Below, piece after piece: positions 34,591-43,832 of a stretch of 64,000 nt of DNA (the stretch's first letter is position 1; the number at the start of each line of letters is the position of its first letter). The position numbers were made by a program, and so were the translations under genes. The stretch is taken from positions 99,508 through 163,507 of the forward strand of contig CAJUMQ010000003.1 in the NCBI GenBank assembly GCA_910587035.1, read 5' to 3'. Under the pieces are notes generated by a model, which saw only the letters and a list, made by a program, of their open reading frames with translations, was not told the DNA's origin and made no database searches. The stretch comes from an uncultured Desulfovibrio sp. GTDB lineage: Bacteria > Desulfobacterota > Desulfovibrionia > Desulfovibrionales > Desulfovibrionaceae.

Positions 34591-35703
34591 ATGATGGAAA
34601 CCTCTTCCAATACACAAAAGGCGCACCCGGGCACAATTCTTATTGTGGATGACGATGAGCTGAATTGTGATATCCTTGCCAATATTTTTATCAATGATCA
34701 CAGCATAGTGACAGCCGGCAATGGCAAGGCGGGCCTTGATGTCATGGCCAGGGAAGGGCAGGCCATTTGCGCGATTCTGCTGGATGTCATCATGCCCATT
34801 ATGGATGGCCTGACCATGCTTGAGCATATGGTCAAGAAAGATCTGATCCATAAAATCCCGGTGTTCCTGATTACCGGTCAAATGGGTGGGGATGTCATCA
34901 AGCGCGCCTACGATCTGGGAGTGATGGACGTTATTTCCAAACCTATTTCTCCCTATATCGTAAAGAGACGGGTGGAATCCGTTATCGAGCTTTTCACCAA
35001 AAGAAATCATTTTGAGGAGCTCGTTGCCCAGCAGACCATTGAACTGCGCGAGCAGAACGCGCTGCTTGCAGAAATGAACATGGGCATGATTGAGGCCCTG
35101 GCCACTGCCACCGAATTTCGCAGCAACGAATCAGGCGAGCATGTTCTGCGAATTCACGATATAACGCATCTCTTTCTCACCAGGTCGCCGCTGCATAACA
35201 TGTTCTCAGAAACAGAGATCAACAACATTGCCGTGGCCTCAATCCTCCATGATGTTGGCAAGATTTCCGTGCCGGATGCCATTCTTAACAAGCCCGGCAA
35301 ATTTACGCCCGAGGAATTTGAGATTATGAAGGCGCATACGGTCAATGGCGACACAATGCTCATGCAAATACCAAAATTGAAAAAGCTGCCATTTTATGAT
35401 CATGCCCGCACCATTGCCAGGCATCACCATGAGCGCTGGGATGGTAAGGGCTACCCTGACCATCTTGTGGGGGACGATATTCCTCTCACAGCCCAGATTG
35501 TCTCCATTGCCGATGTTTATGACGCACTGGTCAGCCCTCGTGTCTATAAACCTCCCTTCAGCCATGATGAGACTGTGAAGATGATCAGGGAGGGGCAATG
35601 CGGCCAGTTCAACCCCATGCTGCTTGAATATTTCAATGGAATTGCTCCGATAATTGAAAATCTTTATAAACAAAACGGCGCCAATGCGCATACGGTGATT
35701 TAA
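34591..35703 (+). CDS. Response regulator with HD-GYP cyclic-di-GMP phosphodiesterase domain
   Basis: 370 residues (ATG 34591; the next codon is also ATG). Receiver domain at ~15-135 with the acidic pair in LIVDDDE, phosphorylation Asp65 in LLDVIMP, FLITGQ and Lys117 in ISKPIS. A short linker helix leads to an HD-GYP domain (~165-360) with HD at 220-221 (ILHDVGKIS) and the HHERWDGKGYP motif at 279-289. Intact HD-GYP proteins hydrolyse cyclic di-GMP to GMP, controlling motility or biofilm. The architecture is RpfG-like. The following gene, one base after the stop, encodes a histidine phosphotransfer domain, suggesting a phosphorelay. Confidence 0.92.
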   Translation: MMETSSNTQKAHPGTILIVDDDELNCDILANIFINDHSIVTAGNGKAGLDVMAREGQAICAILLDVIMPIMDGLTMLEHMVKKDLIHKIPVFLITGQMGGDVIKRAYDLGVMDVISKPISPYIVKRRVESVIELFTKRNHFEELVAQQTIELREQNALLAEMNMGMIEALATATEFRSNESGEHVLRIHDITHLFLTRSPLHNMFSETEINNIAVASILHDVGKISVPDAILNKPGKFTPEEFEIMKAHTVNGDTMLMQIPKLKKLPFYDHARTIARHHHERWDGKGYPDHLVGDDIPLTAQIVSIADVYDALVSPRVYKPPFSHDETVKMIREGQCGQFNPMLLEYFNGIAPIIENLYKQNGANAHTVI

Positions 35704-35704
35704 A

Positions 35705-36067
35705 ATGGATGCACAAAACAAGAGTGCCCTCGCAGAGGCTGGCGTGAACGTGGACAGCGCCCTGGAACGTTTTATGGGAAATGAAAAAATGCTTCTGAAG
35801 TATCTGAACCGCTTTCTGGAAGAAAAAAGTTATGCCTCCCTTCTGGAGGCAGTCCAGAAGGACGATGCCGAAGGCGCTGCAATTGCCGCCCATACGCTCA
35901 AGAGCGTCTGCGGCACCATAGGCTGCACGGGCATGCATGAGATGGTGGTGGAGCAGGAAAAAGCCATGCGCGCCGGCAACTGGCAGCAGGCAAAAGACAT
36001 GATGCCGGCCATTGAGAAAACATATGACAGCATCTGCGTGGCATTGAGGGCAAACCTGCCAGCCTGA
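35705..36067 (+). CDS. Histidine phosphotransfer (HPt) protein
   Basis: 120 residues. Four-helix HPt domain with the phosphorylatable His63 in AIAAHTLKSVCGTIGC. Start ATG 35705 falls in TAAAATG after the stop of the HD-GYP gene, so translation is coupled. No kinase domain is attached and none is in the window; it probably passes phosphate between a hybrid kinase encoded elsewhere and the HD-GYP regulator. Cytoplasmic. Confidence 0.85.
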   Translation: MDAQNKSALAEAGVNVDSALERFMGNEKMLLKYLNRFLEEKSYASLLEAVQKDDAEGAAIAAHTLKSVCGTIGCTGMHEMVVEQEKAMRAGNWQQAKDMMPAIEKTYDSICVALRANLPA

Positions 36068-36100
36068 TGGAATTTAACACAACTGCAATGCCGGATATAT

Positions 36101-36134
36101 AAAAAGGCATCCACCTTCAGACGGATGCCTTTTT
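36101..36134. terminator. Bidirectional intrinsic terminator
   Basis: AAAAAGGCATCC / GGATGCCTTTTT (36101-36112, 36123-36134) around a 10-base loop between the convergent HPt (+) and gltX (-) genes. Confidence 0.9.
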
Positions 36135-36202
36135 GATTCAGGCCCTGTCAAGCCATGTTTGGAGGAGGAACCGATTTTCTTAACAGCCCCCCCGGCATGG
36201 CA

Positions 36203-37633
36203 TCAGTTTTTACCATCTGCTGTTTCTGCAAGAGATATGGCCCGCTGCAAACGCGCAAGGGTTTCCTCCCTGCCCAGAAAATCCATTATCTCATTGAGAT
36301 GGGATCCACCCATAAAGCCCATCAGGGCTGTGCGCAGGGGTGGCGCAACCTGCTTGAACTTGAAATTGTTATCTGCGACATAGGCATTTAGCGCCTCCTC
36401 AACAGATTTGGCGTCAAACACCGGCAGGCTGGCGAGAATGTCCACAAGCGCCTGCAAATGCCCGGCACCAGCCGCATTGAGGTGCTTGCCTCTGTCCTTT
36501 TCGGAATATTCCAGGTCCTGGGCGCCCACAAGCAGGGGCCTGAAGGAAGCAGCAAGATTTTTAAGGTTTGTGGCACGCTCACGAAACATCAGGCACAGGG
36601 GCGCAAGCCTGGCCGCAGGATCAGATCCCAGTTTTTCATATAACCCCTCTGACCTGACAAATGGGGCAACCCGCCCGGCAAGCTCCTCGATGGGCAGATG
36701 GCGCATAAACTGGGCATTGCACCATTCCAGCTTGTCAAAATCAAAGGCGGCCGCAGCAGGATTGAGATTGCCGCCATCAAAATATTCTATAAGCTCCTCG
36801 CGGCTGAAAAGCTCCTGATCCCCGTGGGACCAGCCCAGCCTGGCCAGAAAGCTCAACAATGCCTCTGGCAGCAGACCGTCCTGCTCATATTCAATTACCG
36901 CTCTGGCGCCATGCCTTTTGGAAAGTTTCTGCCTGTCCGGCCCAAGAATCATGGGCACATGGCCAAAAACCGGCACCGGCAGACCGAGAGCCTGGTATAT
37001 CAGAATTTGTCTTGGCGTGTTGGATACATGATCATCACCGCGTATGACATGCGTGACACCCATTTCATGATCATCCACAACCACCGCCATGTTATAGGTT
37101 GGCATTCCGTCCGAACGGCGAAGCACCATGTCATCCAGCTCGGAGGCGTCTATGGCAATGCGTCCCTTGACCATGTCATCAAAAACAATCCTGCCGGACT
37201 GCGGGGCCTTGAGACGCACGCAGCGGCCCGGGCCTGGGCCAAGACCAAGCTCGCGGCAATGCCCATTATAGCGGGGCTTCAACCCTCGTGCCCGCGCGTC
37301 CTCCCGCATGGCATCCACTTCCTCCGGAGTGCATGCGCACCAGTACGCGGTGCCATTGGCCAACATTCTGTCCACATAACTGTTATAGAGATCGGTTCTG
37401 GCAGTCTGATAGGCAATTTCACCATCCCAGTTCAGGCCAAGCCAGCGCATGGATGAAAGGATGGAGTCCGTGTATTCCTGTTTGGAACGCAGAAGATCCG
37501 TATCCTCAATCCGCAAATGAAATTTGCCATTGAAATGTCTGGCAAGCAGCCAGCTGAAGATTGCGGTACGGGCGCCTCCCAGATGGAGATGCCCGGTTGG
37601 GCTTGGGGCGAAACGTGTAACAACATTGGACAT
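36203..37633 (-). CDS. gltX: Glutamyl-tRNA synthetase
   Basis: 476 residues from ATG 37633 (MSNVVTRFAPSPTGHLHLG); the upstream in-frame extension is not needed by the family. Class I synthetase with the HIGH-type motif PTGHLHLGGART, the CxCx-containing insertion around YWCACTPEEV, VIRGDDHVSNTPRQ and the KMSKS-type KLSKRHG. It charges tRNA-Glu, one gene of which lies at 55941. Minus-strand gene following the REC-like/TPR protein gene. Confidence 0.96.
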   Translation of the reverse strand: MSNVVTRFAPSPTGHLHLGGARTAIFSWLLARHFNGKFHLRIEDTDLLRSKQEYTDSILSSMRWLGLNWDGEIAYQTARTDLYNSYVDRMLANGTAYWCACTPEEVDAMREDARARGLKPRYNGHCRELGLGPGPGRCVRLKAPQSGRIVFDDMVKGRIAIDASELDDMVLRRSDGMPTYNMAVVVDDHEMGVTHVIRGDDHVSNTPRQILIYQALGLPVPVFGHVPMILGPDRQKLSKRHGARAVIEYEQDGLLPEALLSFLARLGWSHGDQELFSREELIEYFDGGNLNPAAAAFDFDKLEWCNAQFMRHLPIEELAGRVAPFVRSEGLYEKLGSDPAARLAPLCLMFRERATNLKNLAASFRPLLVGAQDLEYSEKDRGKHLNAAGAGHLQALVDILASLPVFDAKSVEEALNAYVADNNFKFKQVAPPLRTALMGFMGGSHLNEIMDFLGREETLARLQRAISLAETADGKN

Positions 37634-37717
37634 TGTGCTTTCTGCCTTGCTGTCTGATGACTGTCGATGCGGTACGGCCCTGGCCAGGGAAGCTGGCGCA
37701 GAGGCCCTGTCCAAAAA

Positions 37718-39172
37718 TCAGGAGCCCTGTCTGCCCTCCTGGGCGTCGGCATTGTCCACCTTCGCCATAAGCTCCTTTGCCTGCTCGTTTTCAGGATCCT
37801 GCTCAAGCGCCTGGCGCAAAAGGGGCAGCGCATGCATCTTGTCATTTGTGCTCATGAACACGGCGGCCAGATTGGCGGCAATGCGCGAGGACTTTTTGGG
37901 CAAATCTGGATTCAGGGCCATGGCCTTGAGTGTGGATGCGCGGGCCTGCTCCAGCTCCTTGCCTTCCAGATAGGCCATGGCAAGATTGTAATGGAGATTT
38001 TCATCATTGGGCGACACGGTGATGGCTTTCAGATACTCATCGGCAGCCTCGCGCCATTTGCCGGAGCGCCTCAAAATTAGGCCAAGGCGATTGAAGGTTG
38101 CAATATCCTCCTGGCTCCAGAACTCCCTGCGGGCATCCAGGCCACGTTGCAGGAATGAGGCCGCCATGAGCGGGTCGGCTTCCATGTACAGATCAGCAAC
38201 CCTGTAGGCCACGCAGGAAACATTTTCACCGGCCTGGCGCTTGGTGAGCTTCATGGCCTGATCAAAGGCCTTCTTGGCCTTGTCCGGCTGATGAAGTTTG
38301 AGGGAGAGCTCGCCAATGCGTATCTTGCGATCGAGATTGAGAGGCGAAAGCTCGTCCATTTTTTCCAGATATTCAATCTGCTTGGCAGTATCGCCACGTT
38401 CGGCGTAAAGTTCCGCCAGTTTGTTGAGCGGCTCCAGATACAGGCCGGAGGAGCCGCAGGCCTTGCGGTAGGCATCGGCGGACTTTTCATATTCCTTCAT
38501 GGCCTTGAAAATATCACCCATCATGATCAGGATGGACGCGGAGCCGGATTGTTTTTCAAGGGCCTGGGTGCAGTTCTGCAGGGCCTGCAGATACTCTCCT
38601 TTTTCCAGAAGGGTTCTGGCCCATTCCAGGGAGCGTTCCACCTGTTCGTTTGGCCGGATGGTCAGGGCCATTTTCTCAAGAAGGGTGTCGCCGTCCAGGG
38701 GGCGGACAATGCAGGCATCCACACCGCTCTCATGCAGCAGCACAAAACGGCTGCGGTCCGCCTCCCGCACAAGCATCATTATTTTAAGCTCCGGAAAAGC
38801 GTTTTTCAGCACCCGCACCACAAATGTGAGATCACGGCCATTAAGCTGCTGCTCAATAAGCACAAGGGGGGCCTTGCCCCGCTCCACCGCCTGCCGCGAC
38901 AATTTGGCAACCATATCGGCGCGTGAGCTGACATACAGACAGGATGCTGGCATTTTCAGGGTGCCTGTGACAATCTCGCGCAAGGTCTCCAAAAAGCCGC
39001 GATCGTCCGAGATGCAGATAAGCTGGCCATTGTCGCGCAAATGCTCAACCATAATGGCCACATAATCCTTTTGCTGACGTTTATTTGACGCTGTGGCCCT
39101 GCTCATGCTGCGGTCCGCGCTCCTTAACTGGATACGTCTGGCAAGCCCGCTTTTTTCATTTTCGTCAGCCAT
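37718..39172 (-). CDS. Degenerate receiver domain fused to TPR repeats
   Basis: 484 residues from ATG 39172 (AGAGGTG upstream; ATG 39181 is an alternative). Residues ~48-172 have a receiver-like alternation (LICISDDRGFLETLREI, APLVLIEQQLNG, IMMLVREADRSRF, GVDACIVRPLDGD). The phospho-acceptor position after the third strand is Glu107 rather than Asp, and the conserved Lys is Arg in VRPL. Residues ~180-470 are about eight TPR units (e.g. GKWREAADEYLKAITVSPND), a protein-protein scaffold. Probably a constitutive or phosphorylation-independent signalling adaptor; no target is visible. Confidence 0.8.
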   Translation of the reverse strand: MADENEKSGLARRIQLRSADRSMSRATASNKRQQKDYVAIMVEHLRDNGQLICISDDRGFLETLREIVTGTLKMPASCLYVSSRADMVAKLSRQAVERGKAPLVLIEQQLNGRDLTFVVRVLKNAFPELKIMMLVREADRSRFVLLHESGVDACIVRPLDGDTLLEKMALTIRPNEQVERSLEWARTLLEKGEYLQALQNCTQALEKQSGSASILIMMGDIFKAMKEYEKSADAYRKACGSSGLYLEPLNKLAELYAERGDTAKQIEYLEKMDELSPLNLDRKIRIGELSLKLHQPDKAKKAFDQAMKLTKRQAGENVSCVAYRVADLYMEADPLMAASFLQRGLDARREFWSQEDIATFNRLGLILRRSGKWREAADEYLKAITVSPNDENLHYNLAMAYLEGKELEQARASTLKAMALNPDLPKKSSRIAANLAAVFMSTNDKMHALPLLRQALEQDPENEQAKELMAKVDNADAQEGRQGS

Positions 39173-39298
39173 GATGCACACCTCTCATAAAATACTTAAT
39201 TTGCATAGCATAACAAAAATTTTTGCACTGGTCCAGATGCACGTAAAGCCCATTTCCTCCGGCCAATGCCCATGAATCAGCCGGAATTGCCGCCCGGC

Positions 39299-40594
39299 TC
39301 AGGAAATTTTGGAAAAGCTCCCGCGGGCCACGGGCCAGACCACAGGCATGGCCGCCGAAGCCGGATTTTTTGGAGCAGGTTCATGTTTTTCGGTCAAAGC
39401 CGCCGGTTTTACCGGTTTCAGATTCCGGTCCAGCAGGCTCTCGGTTTTTTCAAAGAGATTTGAGATGATGGAGTTGGATACAAGCATGCCGCTGCGGGTC
39501 AGGCTCAGGTAACCATTGCGTATGCGCACGAGGCCATTTTCATGCATGGCCTGGATAAGACGCTGGTGATCCACCAAAAAATCATTGCCAGTCATGGCCT
39601 TGTATGCCTTGAGCCGCAAGCCGCGGGCTGTACGCAAGCGCAGCATTATCAGCTCCAGCACCCTGGTCTTGGGTGTCAGCAGCTCCACATCGGATGCAGG
39701 GCGTCCTTTTGCCACCATTTCCTGCCATATTTTCAGATTTGCAGGATTTGTCCATCTCCTCTCGCCCAGGGTGGATGTGGCAGAGGGCCCAAGGCCGAGA
39801 TAATCCGCACCCTCCCAGTAACCGGTATTATGCCTGCATTGAAAGCCCATGCGTGCGAAGTTGGAAATCTCGTAATGCAGAAAACCGTTGGCTTCGAGCA
39901 GGGCCGCCCCTTCCATGAACATGATCCCCTGATCCCTTTCCGGGGGCAGGCTGAGAAGGCCGTTTTCGCAATCTTTTTCCAGACTTGTGCCAGGCTCCAG
40001 CGTAAGGGCATAGGCGGAAAGATGATCCGGTCCAAGACGCAGGGCATCCTTAAGGGTTTGCAGCCATTGCTTCATGCTCTGTCCGGGCAGACCCCACATG
40101 AGATCAATGCTTATGTTGCTGAATCCGGCCTCCCTGGCGGCAAAGACCGCCTGCATGCTGTCCATGGCCTTGTGCGGACGCCCCAGCAGGCGCAATGTCG
40201 CGTCATCAAGGCTCTGGATGCCAATGGAAAGCCGGTTGACGCCGGCGGAGAGATAATCCGGCAAAAGCTTGCGATCCCGCAGGGATTCCGGATTGGCCTC
40301 AAGTGTCACCTCCGCCTTGGGCGCCAGGGAAAAATGGCTGCCTATCCTGTCCATAACCGCGCCGATGAATCCCGGCGGCAGAAGGCTTGGTGTGCCACCG
40401 CCAAAAAACACGCTCTCCACGGGCTGGCCTTTAAGGGCATCGCCATGGTGGGCCAGCTCAAGCAGGATGGCGTCTGTATAGTCCTGAATCATCGCCCTCC
40501 TGTCGGCAGGCTCCATGACGGCAGTGGGCAGGGAATGAAAGGCGCAATAGTTGCATTTGCTGCGGCAAAAAGGCACATGTATATATATAAGCAT
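39299..40594 (-). CDS. hemW: Radical SAM heme chaperone HemW-like protein
   Basis: 431 residues from ATG 40594 (MLIYIHVPFC). The cluster motif is CRSKCNYCAF, i.e. CxxxCxxC followed by Phe, which distinguishes HemW from the oxygen-independent coproporphyrinogen oxidase HemN; also FFGGGTPSLL and GVNRLSIGIQSLDD. HemW binds heme and delivers it to membrane targets. The C-terminal ~30 residues are rich in Pro/Ala/Lys and may be a lineage-specific tail. Divergent from pepA with a palindrome in between. Confidence 0.87.
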   Translation of the reverse strand: MLIYIHVPFCRSKCNYCAFHSLPTAVMEPADRRAMIQDYTDAILLELAHHGDALKGQPVESVFFGGGTPSLLPPGFIGAVMDRIGSHFSLAPKAEVTLEANPESLRDRKLLPDYLSAGVNRLSIGIQSLDDATLRLLGRPHKAMDSMQAVFAAREAGFSNISIDLMWGLPGQSMKQWLQTLKDALRLGPDHLSAYALTLEPGTSLEKDCENGLLSLPPERDQGIMFMEGAALLEANGFLHYEISNFARMGFQCRHNTGYWEGADYLGLGPSATSTLGERRWTNPANLKIWQEMVAKGRPASDVELLTPKTRVLELIMLRLRTARGLRLKAYKAMTGNDFLVDHQRLIQAMHENGLVRIRNGYLSLTRSGMLVSNSIISNLFEKTESLLDRNLKPVKPAALTEKHEPAPKNPASAAMPVVWPVARGSFSKIS

Positions 40595-40636
40595 GGGGAT
40601 CCTCAATATTTTGACAAATATTCTTTAAACTGCAAA

Positions 40637-40667
40637 GCTGATGCCATATTCACATTATGGCATCAGC
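40637..40667. promoter_or_regulatory. Palindrome between hemW and pepA
   Basis: Perfect 12-base inverted repeat GCTGATGCCATA / TATGGCATCAGC with a 7-base spacer in the divergent promoter region, without a T-run. An operator is more likely than a terminator. A TTGACA lies nearby at 40609-40614. Confidence 0.5.
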
Positions 40668-40793
40668 AAGCGAAAAGCTTCAAACTGGCATTATTGCCAG
40701 CATGACTTGGCAAATATGGCGGCTGGATTTATAAAAAACAGGTCGTTCCCTATGAGCTGCCATAATTTCTCTTATATTAATATGGAAAATTTC

Positions 40794-42299
40794 ATGGAAA
40801 TAAGATTTCAAAATCTTGGCTGGGAAAATTGGAAAGCCGGCATAATGCTGGCTTTCAGCTGTGAAGGCGCTGATATGCTTGCCGAAAATCCTGAGCTGGA
40901 CAAGGCCTGTCCCTGGCTTGCGGTGGCTCCAGCCCTGCGGGACTTCAAAGGAAAAACCGGCGAGCTTTGCCTGTTGCACGGGCATCCAGATCTTGCCATT
41001 CCTCGTGTGCTCGCCATTGGCCTTGGCAGCCGCGAAGAGCTGACTCCGGCTGCGCTGCGCGCGGCCACGGGCGCGGCCATGCAAAAATGTGCTTCCCTGG
41101 GGATTGAATCCGTATTGCTGCCGGAGCCATTCCTGTCCCGCCTGCCCGGTGGCCCGGAAAGGCTGGTGGAGGAATGCGTATGCTCCGCCCTGCTCTCCCT
41201 CTACAAATTCACCGAGCTGAAAACCGCCAGCGCCGACAATACAACCTCCCCCCAATGGTTGGCAATCGGGTTTAATGGCGACACGGTGCCCGATGGCGGC
41301 CAAAGCGCCGCCAGACGGGGCGAGCTTTCGGCCTGGGCAGTCTGTCTGGCCCGCGATCTCGACAATCTGCCAGGCAATCGTCTCTATCCGGAGGCACTTG
41401 CCATGCGGGCAGATCGGCTTGCCGGGGAATATGGCTTCTCATGCAGGGTCATGGATGAAAATGCTCTTGATGAGGCAGGCATGGGCTGCATCCTCTCCGT
41501 TGGCCGGGGCTCCGTCCATCCTCCCCGTCTCGTTGTCCTTGAGCATGCTCCGGCCGGGCATGAACAGGAAAAGCCAATAATTCTCGTGGGCAAGGGAATA
41601 ACTTTTGATTCCGGTGGCATTTGCATCAAGCCTGCCGCCAAAATGGATCAGATGAAGTGCGATATGAGCGGCGCCGCGGCCGTGCTTTCGGTAATCTGCG
41701 CAAGCGCGCGAGAGAATACCCCACGCCGCGTGATAGGCATTATGGCATGTGCAGAAAACATGCCTGACGGCCGGGCCTATCGTCCTGGCGATGTACTGGA
41801 TTGCGCAAATGGCGAAACTGTTGAGGTTGTAAATACCGATGCCGAGGGTCGCCTTGTGCTATGCGACGCCCTGGCCTGGGCGCAAAAGAACTGGACCCCG
41901 GCCGCAATAATCGACATTGCCACCCTTACCGGCGCTTGTGCCATTGCCCTGGGCAGCGAACTCGGTGGCCTCTTCTGCGATGATGATGAGCTGGCCGGGA
42001 GGATCATGGCCTGCGGCAAGGCTACAGGCAACAATTTTTGGCGGCTGCCTTTGTGGAAGGGCTATGAGGATCAGCTCAAGAGCAATGTTGCCGACATACG
42101 CAACACCGGTGCGCGCGAGGGTGGCGCCATTACAGCCGCCCTGTTTTTAAGGCATTTCATTCGCAAGGGAGAACTGTGGGCGCATCTGGACATTGCCGGT
42201 GTGGACTGGAATGCCAAAAACGATGCTCTTTGCCCGGAAGGCGCAAGTGGTTTTGGCGTGCGCCCCCTGCTTGATCTAGTGCGGGGAGGGCTTTCGTGA
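40794..42299 (+). CDS. pepA: Leucyl aminopeptidase (M17 family)
   Basis: 501 residues from ATG 40794 (ATG 40782 also possible; neither has a strong ribosome site). The C-terminal catalytic domain has GKGITFDSGGICIKP, the metal-binding KMDQMKCDMSGAA and the family signature NTDAEGRLVLCDAL, with two-metal ligands intact. The N-terminal domain is divergent, as usual. Cleaves N-terminal residues from peptides in the cytoplasm as a hexamer. Stop and start of the next gene overlap by three bases (GTGA). Confidence 0.94.
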   Translation: MEIRFQNLGWENWKAGIMLAFSCEGADMLAENPELDKACPWLAVAPALRDFKGKTGELCLLHGHPDLAIPRVLAIGLGSREELTPAALRAATGAAMQKCASLGIESVLLPEPFLSRLPGGPERLVEECVCSALLSLYKFTELKTASADNTTSPQWLAIGFNGDTVPDGGQSAARRGELSAWAVCLARDLDNLPGNRLYPEALAMRADRLAGEYGFSCRVMDENALDEAGMGCILSVGRGSVHPPRLVVLEHAPAGHEQEKPIILVGKGITFDSGGICIKPAAKMDQMKCDMSGAAAVLSVICASARENTPRRVIGIMACAENMPDGRAYRPGDVLDCANGETVEVVNTDAEGRLVLCDALAWAQKNWTPAAIIDIATLTGACAIALGSELGGLFCDDDELAGRIMACGKATGNNFWRLPLWKGYEDQLKSNVADIRNTGAREGGAITAALFLRHFIRKGELWAHLDIAGVDWNAKNDALCPEGASGFGVRPLLDLVRGGLS

Positions 42300-43831
42300 A
42301 AGTCTCCCTCGTTGGGGCCGGCCCAGGGGATCCCGGCCTTATAACGCTCAAGGGCGTGAAACTTCTGGCCGCAGCCGATGTGATTGTCTATGACGCTTTG
42401 GCCAGCCAAAGCCTGCTGGAGCATGCAAAACCGGGCGCCGAGCTGATTTATGTTGGCAAGGTCGCCTCCAGCCACGCCCTGCCCCAGCAAGAAATCAATG
42501 CCCTGCTGGTGGCCAGGGCAAGGGCAAATGGCGGCCAGAATGTCGTGCGCCTGAAAGGAGGCGATCCCTATATTTTTGGCCGGGGGGGCGAGGAGGCCGA
42601 ATATCTTGTCAATGCCGGAATCCCATTTGAGGAGGTGCCGGGCATCAGCAGCGCCATAGCCGCCGCAGCCTATGCCGGCATTCCCCTGACACACAGGGAC
42701 ATGGCGTCTTCTGTGATCATTGCCACTGGCCATGAAAATCCCCACAAGAAACAGTCTGCCCATAACTGGCGCGCCCTGGCCCAAGGCGGCTCCACACTGG
42801 TTTTTGTAATGGGGATGAAAAATCTGCAGTCCATATGCGATAATCTCATGGCAAATGGCATGGCAGCCGATATGCCAGCAGCCATTGTCTACCGGGGCAC
42901 AACGCCCCGCCAGCGCGTTCTGCAATGTAGCCTTGCGGAGCTGGCAGCCGGGGCGGAAAGGGAAGGACTCACAAACCCGGCTGTAATAATTATCGGCGCC
43001 GTGGCATCCCTCCACTCGTCGCTGGACTGGTTCTCTGGCAAACCATTGCTGGGCAGACGCATTGTGGTCACACGCGCCACGGAGCAGGCCAGTGGCATAT
43101 CCGCAGCCCTTGGCGATCTTGGGGCCGATGTAATCCAGTGTCCGGCCATCAGGATTGAGCCTCTTGCGGAATATGATCAGATTGATACAGCCCTGGCACA
43201 GTTGCGTGAATATGCCTGGGTTATTTTTACATCCGTCAATGGAGTCAGATTTTTCTGGCAAAGACTGGATCATGCAGGCCTGGATGGCCGCGCTCTGGCC
43301 GGTGCCCGCATTGCGGCCATAGGACCGGCGACAGCCGGGGCGCTTGCCGAAAGAGGCATCAGGGCCGATCTTGTGCCGCAAACATATGTGGCCGAAGATG
43401 TTGCTGCAGGGATTCTTGAGGCCGATGGCAAGAATCTGGCTGGCAGCCGCATACTGCTGCCCAGGGCTGCCCGAGCCAGGATGATTTTGCCTGACACCCT
43501 GGCCGCAGCGGGAGCCATTGTGGATGTGGCACCATTATATGCGACTGTCCCCGACAACTGCCGGGCTGCGGAAGTTCGCCAGCTGCTGGCTGAGAATGCA
43601 GTGGATTGTGTCGCCTTTGGCTCCTCTTCCACAGTGGAAAATTTTCTGCAAATGGCTCCGGCCGATCTGCTGGCAGGCAAAAAGGCCGTGTTAGCGTCCA
43701 TCGGGCCGGTGACTTCAGCTACATTACGCAAATACGGCCTGACTGCCGATATCCAACCGCAGCAGCATACCATTCCAGCGCTGGTGGATGCCATTGTGGC
43801 ATGGTTCAGCGCCGATACAGGGAGGAATTGA
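42296..43831 (+). CDS. cobA-hemD: Uroporphyrinogen-III C-methyltransferase/synthase fusion (CobA-HemD)
   Basis: 511 residues from a GTG at 42296 that overlaps the pepA stop; GGGGAGGG sits upstream. Residues 1-245 are the SAM uroporphyrinogen methyltransferase: VSLVGAGPGDPGLITLKG, VRLKGGDPYIFGRGGEE, and VPGISSAIAAAAYAGIPLTHR. Residues ~250-510 are uroporphyrinogen-III synthase (RIVVTRATEQASGI, VIFTSVNGVRFF, FGSSSTVENF). It closes the tetrapyrrole ring and makes precorrin-2 for siroheme, cobalamin and the alternative heme route, all important in sulfite reducers. The fusion is known from Desulfovibrio. Confidence 0.95.
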   Translation: MKVSLVGAGPGDPGLITLKGVKLLAAADVIVYDALASQSLLEHAKPGAELIYVGKVASSHALPQQEINALLVARARANGGQNVVRLKGGDPYIFGRGGEEAEYLVNAGIPFEEVPGISSAIAAAAYAGIPLTHRDMASSVIIATGHENPHKKQSAHNWRALAQGGSTLVFVMGMKNLQSICDNLMANGMAADMPAAIVYRGTTPRQRVLQCSLAELAAGAEREGLTNPAVIIIGAVASLHSSLDWFSGKPLLGRRIVVTRATEQASGISAALGDLGADVIQCPAIRIEPLAEYDQIDTALAQLREYAWVIFTSVNGVRFFWQRLDHAGLDGRALAGARIAAIGPATAGALAERGIRADLVPQTYVAEDVAAGILEADGKNLAGSRILLPRAARARMILPDTLAAAGAIVDVAPLYATVPDNCRAAEVRQLLAENAVDCVAFGSSSTVENFLQMAPADLLAGKKAVLASIGPVTSATLRKYGLTADIQPQQHTIPALVDAIVAWFSADTGRN

Positions 43832-43832
43832 A

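Noticed and set aside
42071..43381. 436-codon minus-strand frame opposite pepA and cobA-hemD
   Set aside because: Same reason: antisense across two real coupled genes.
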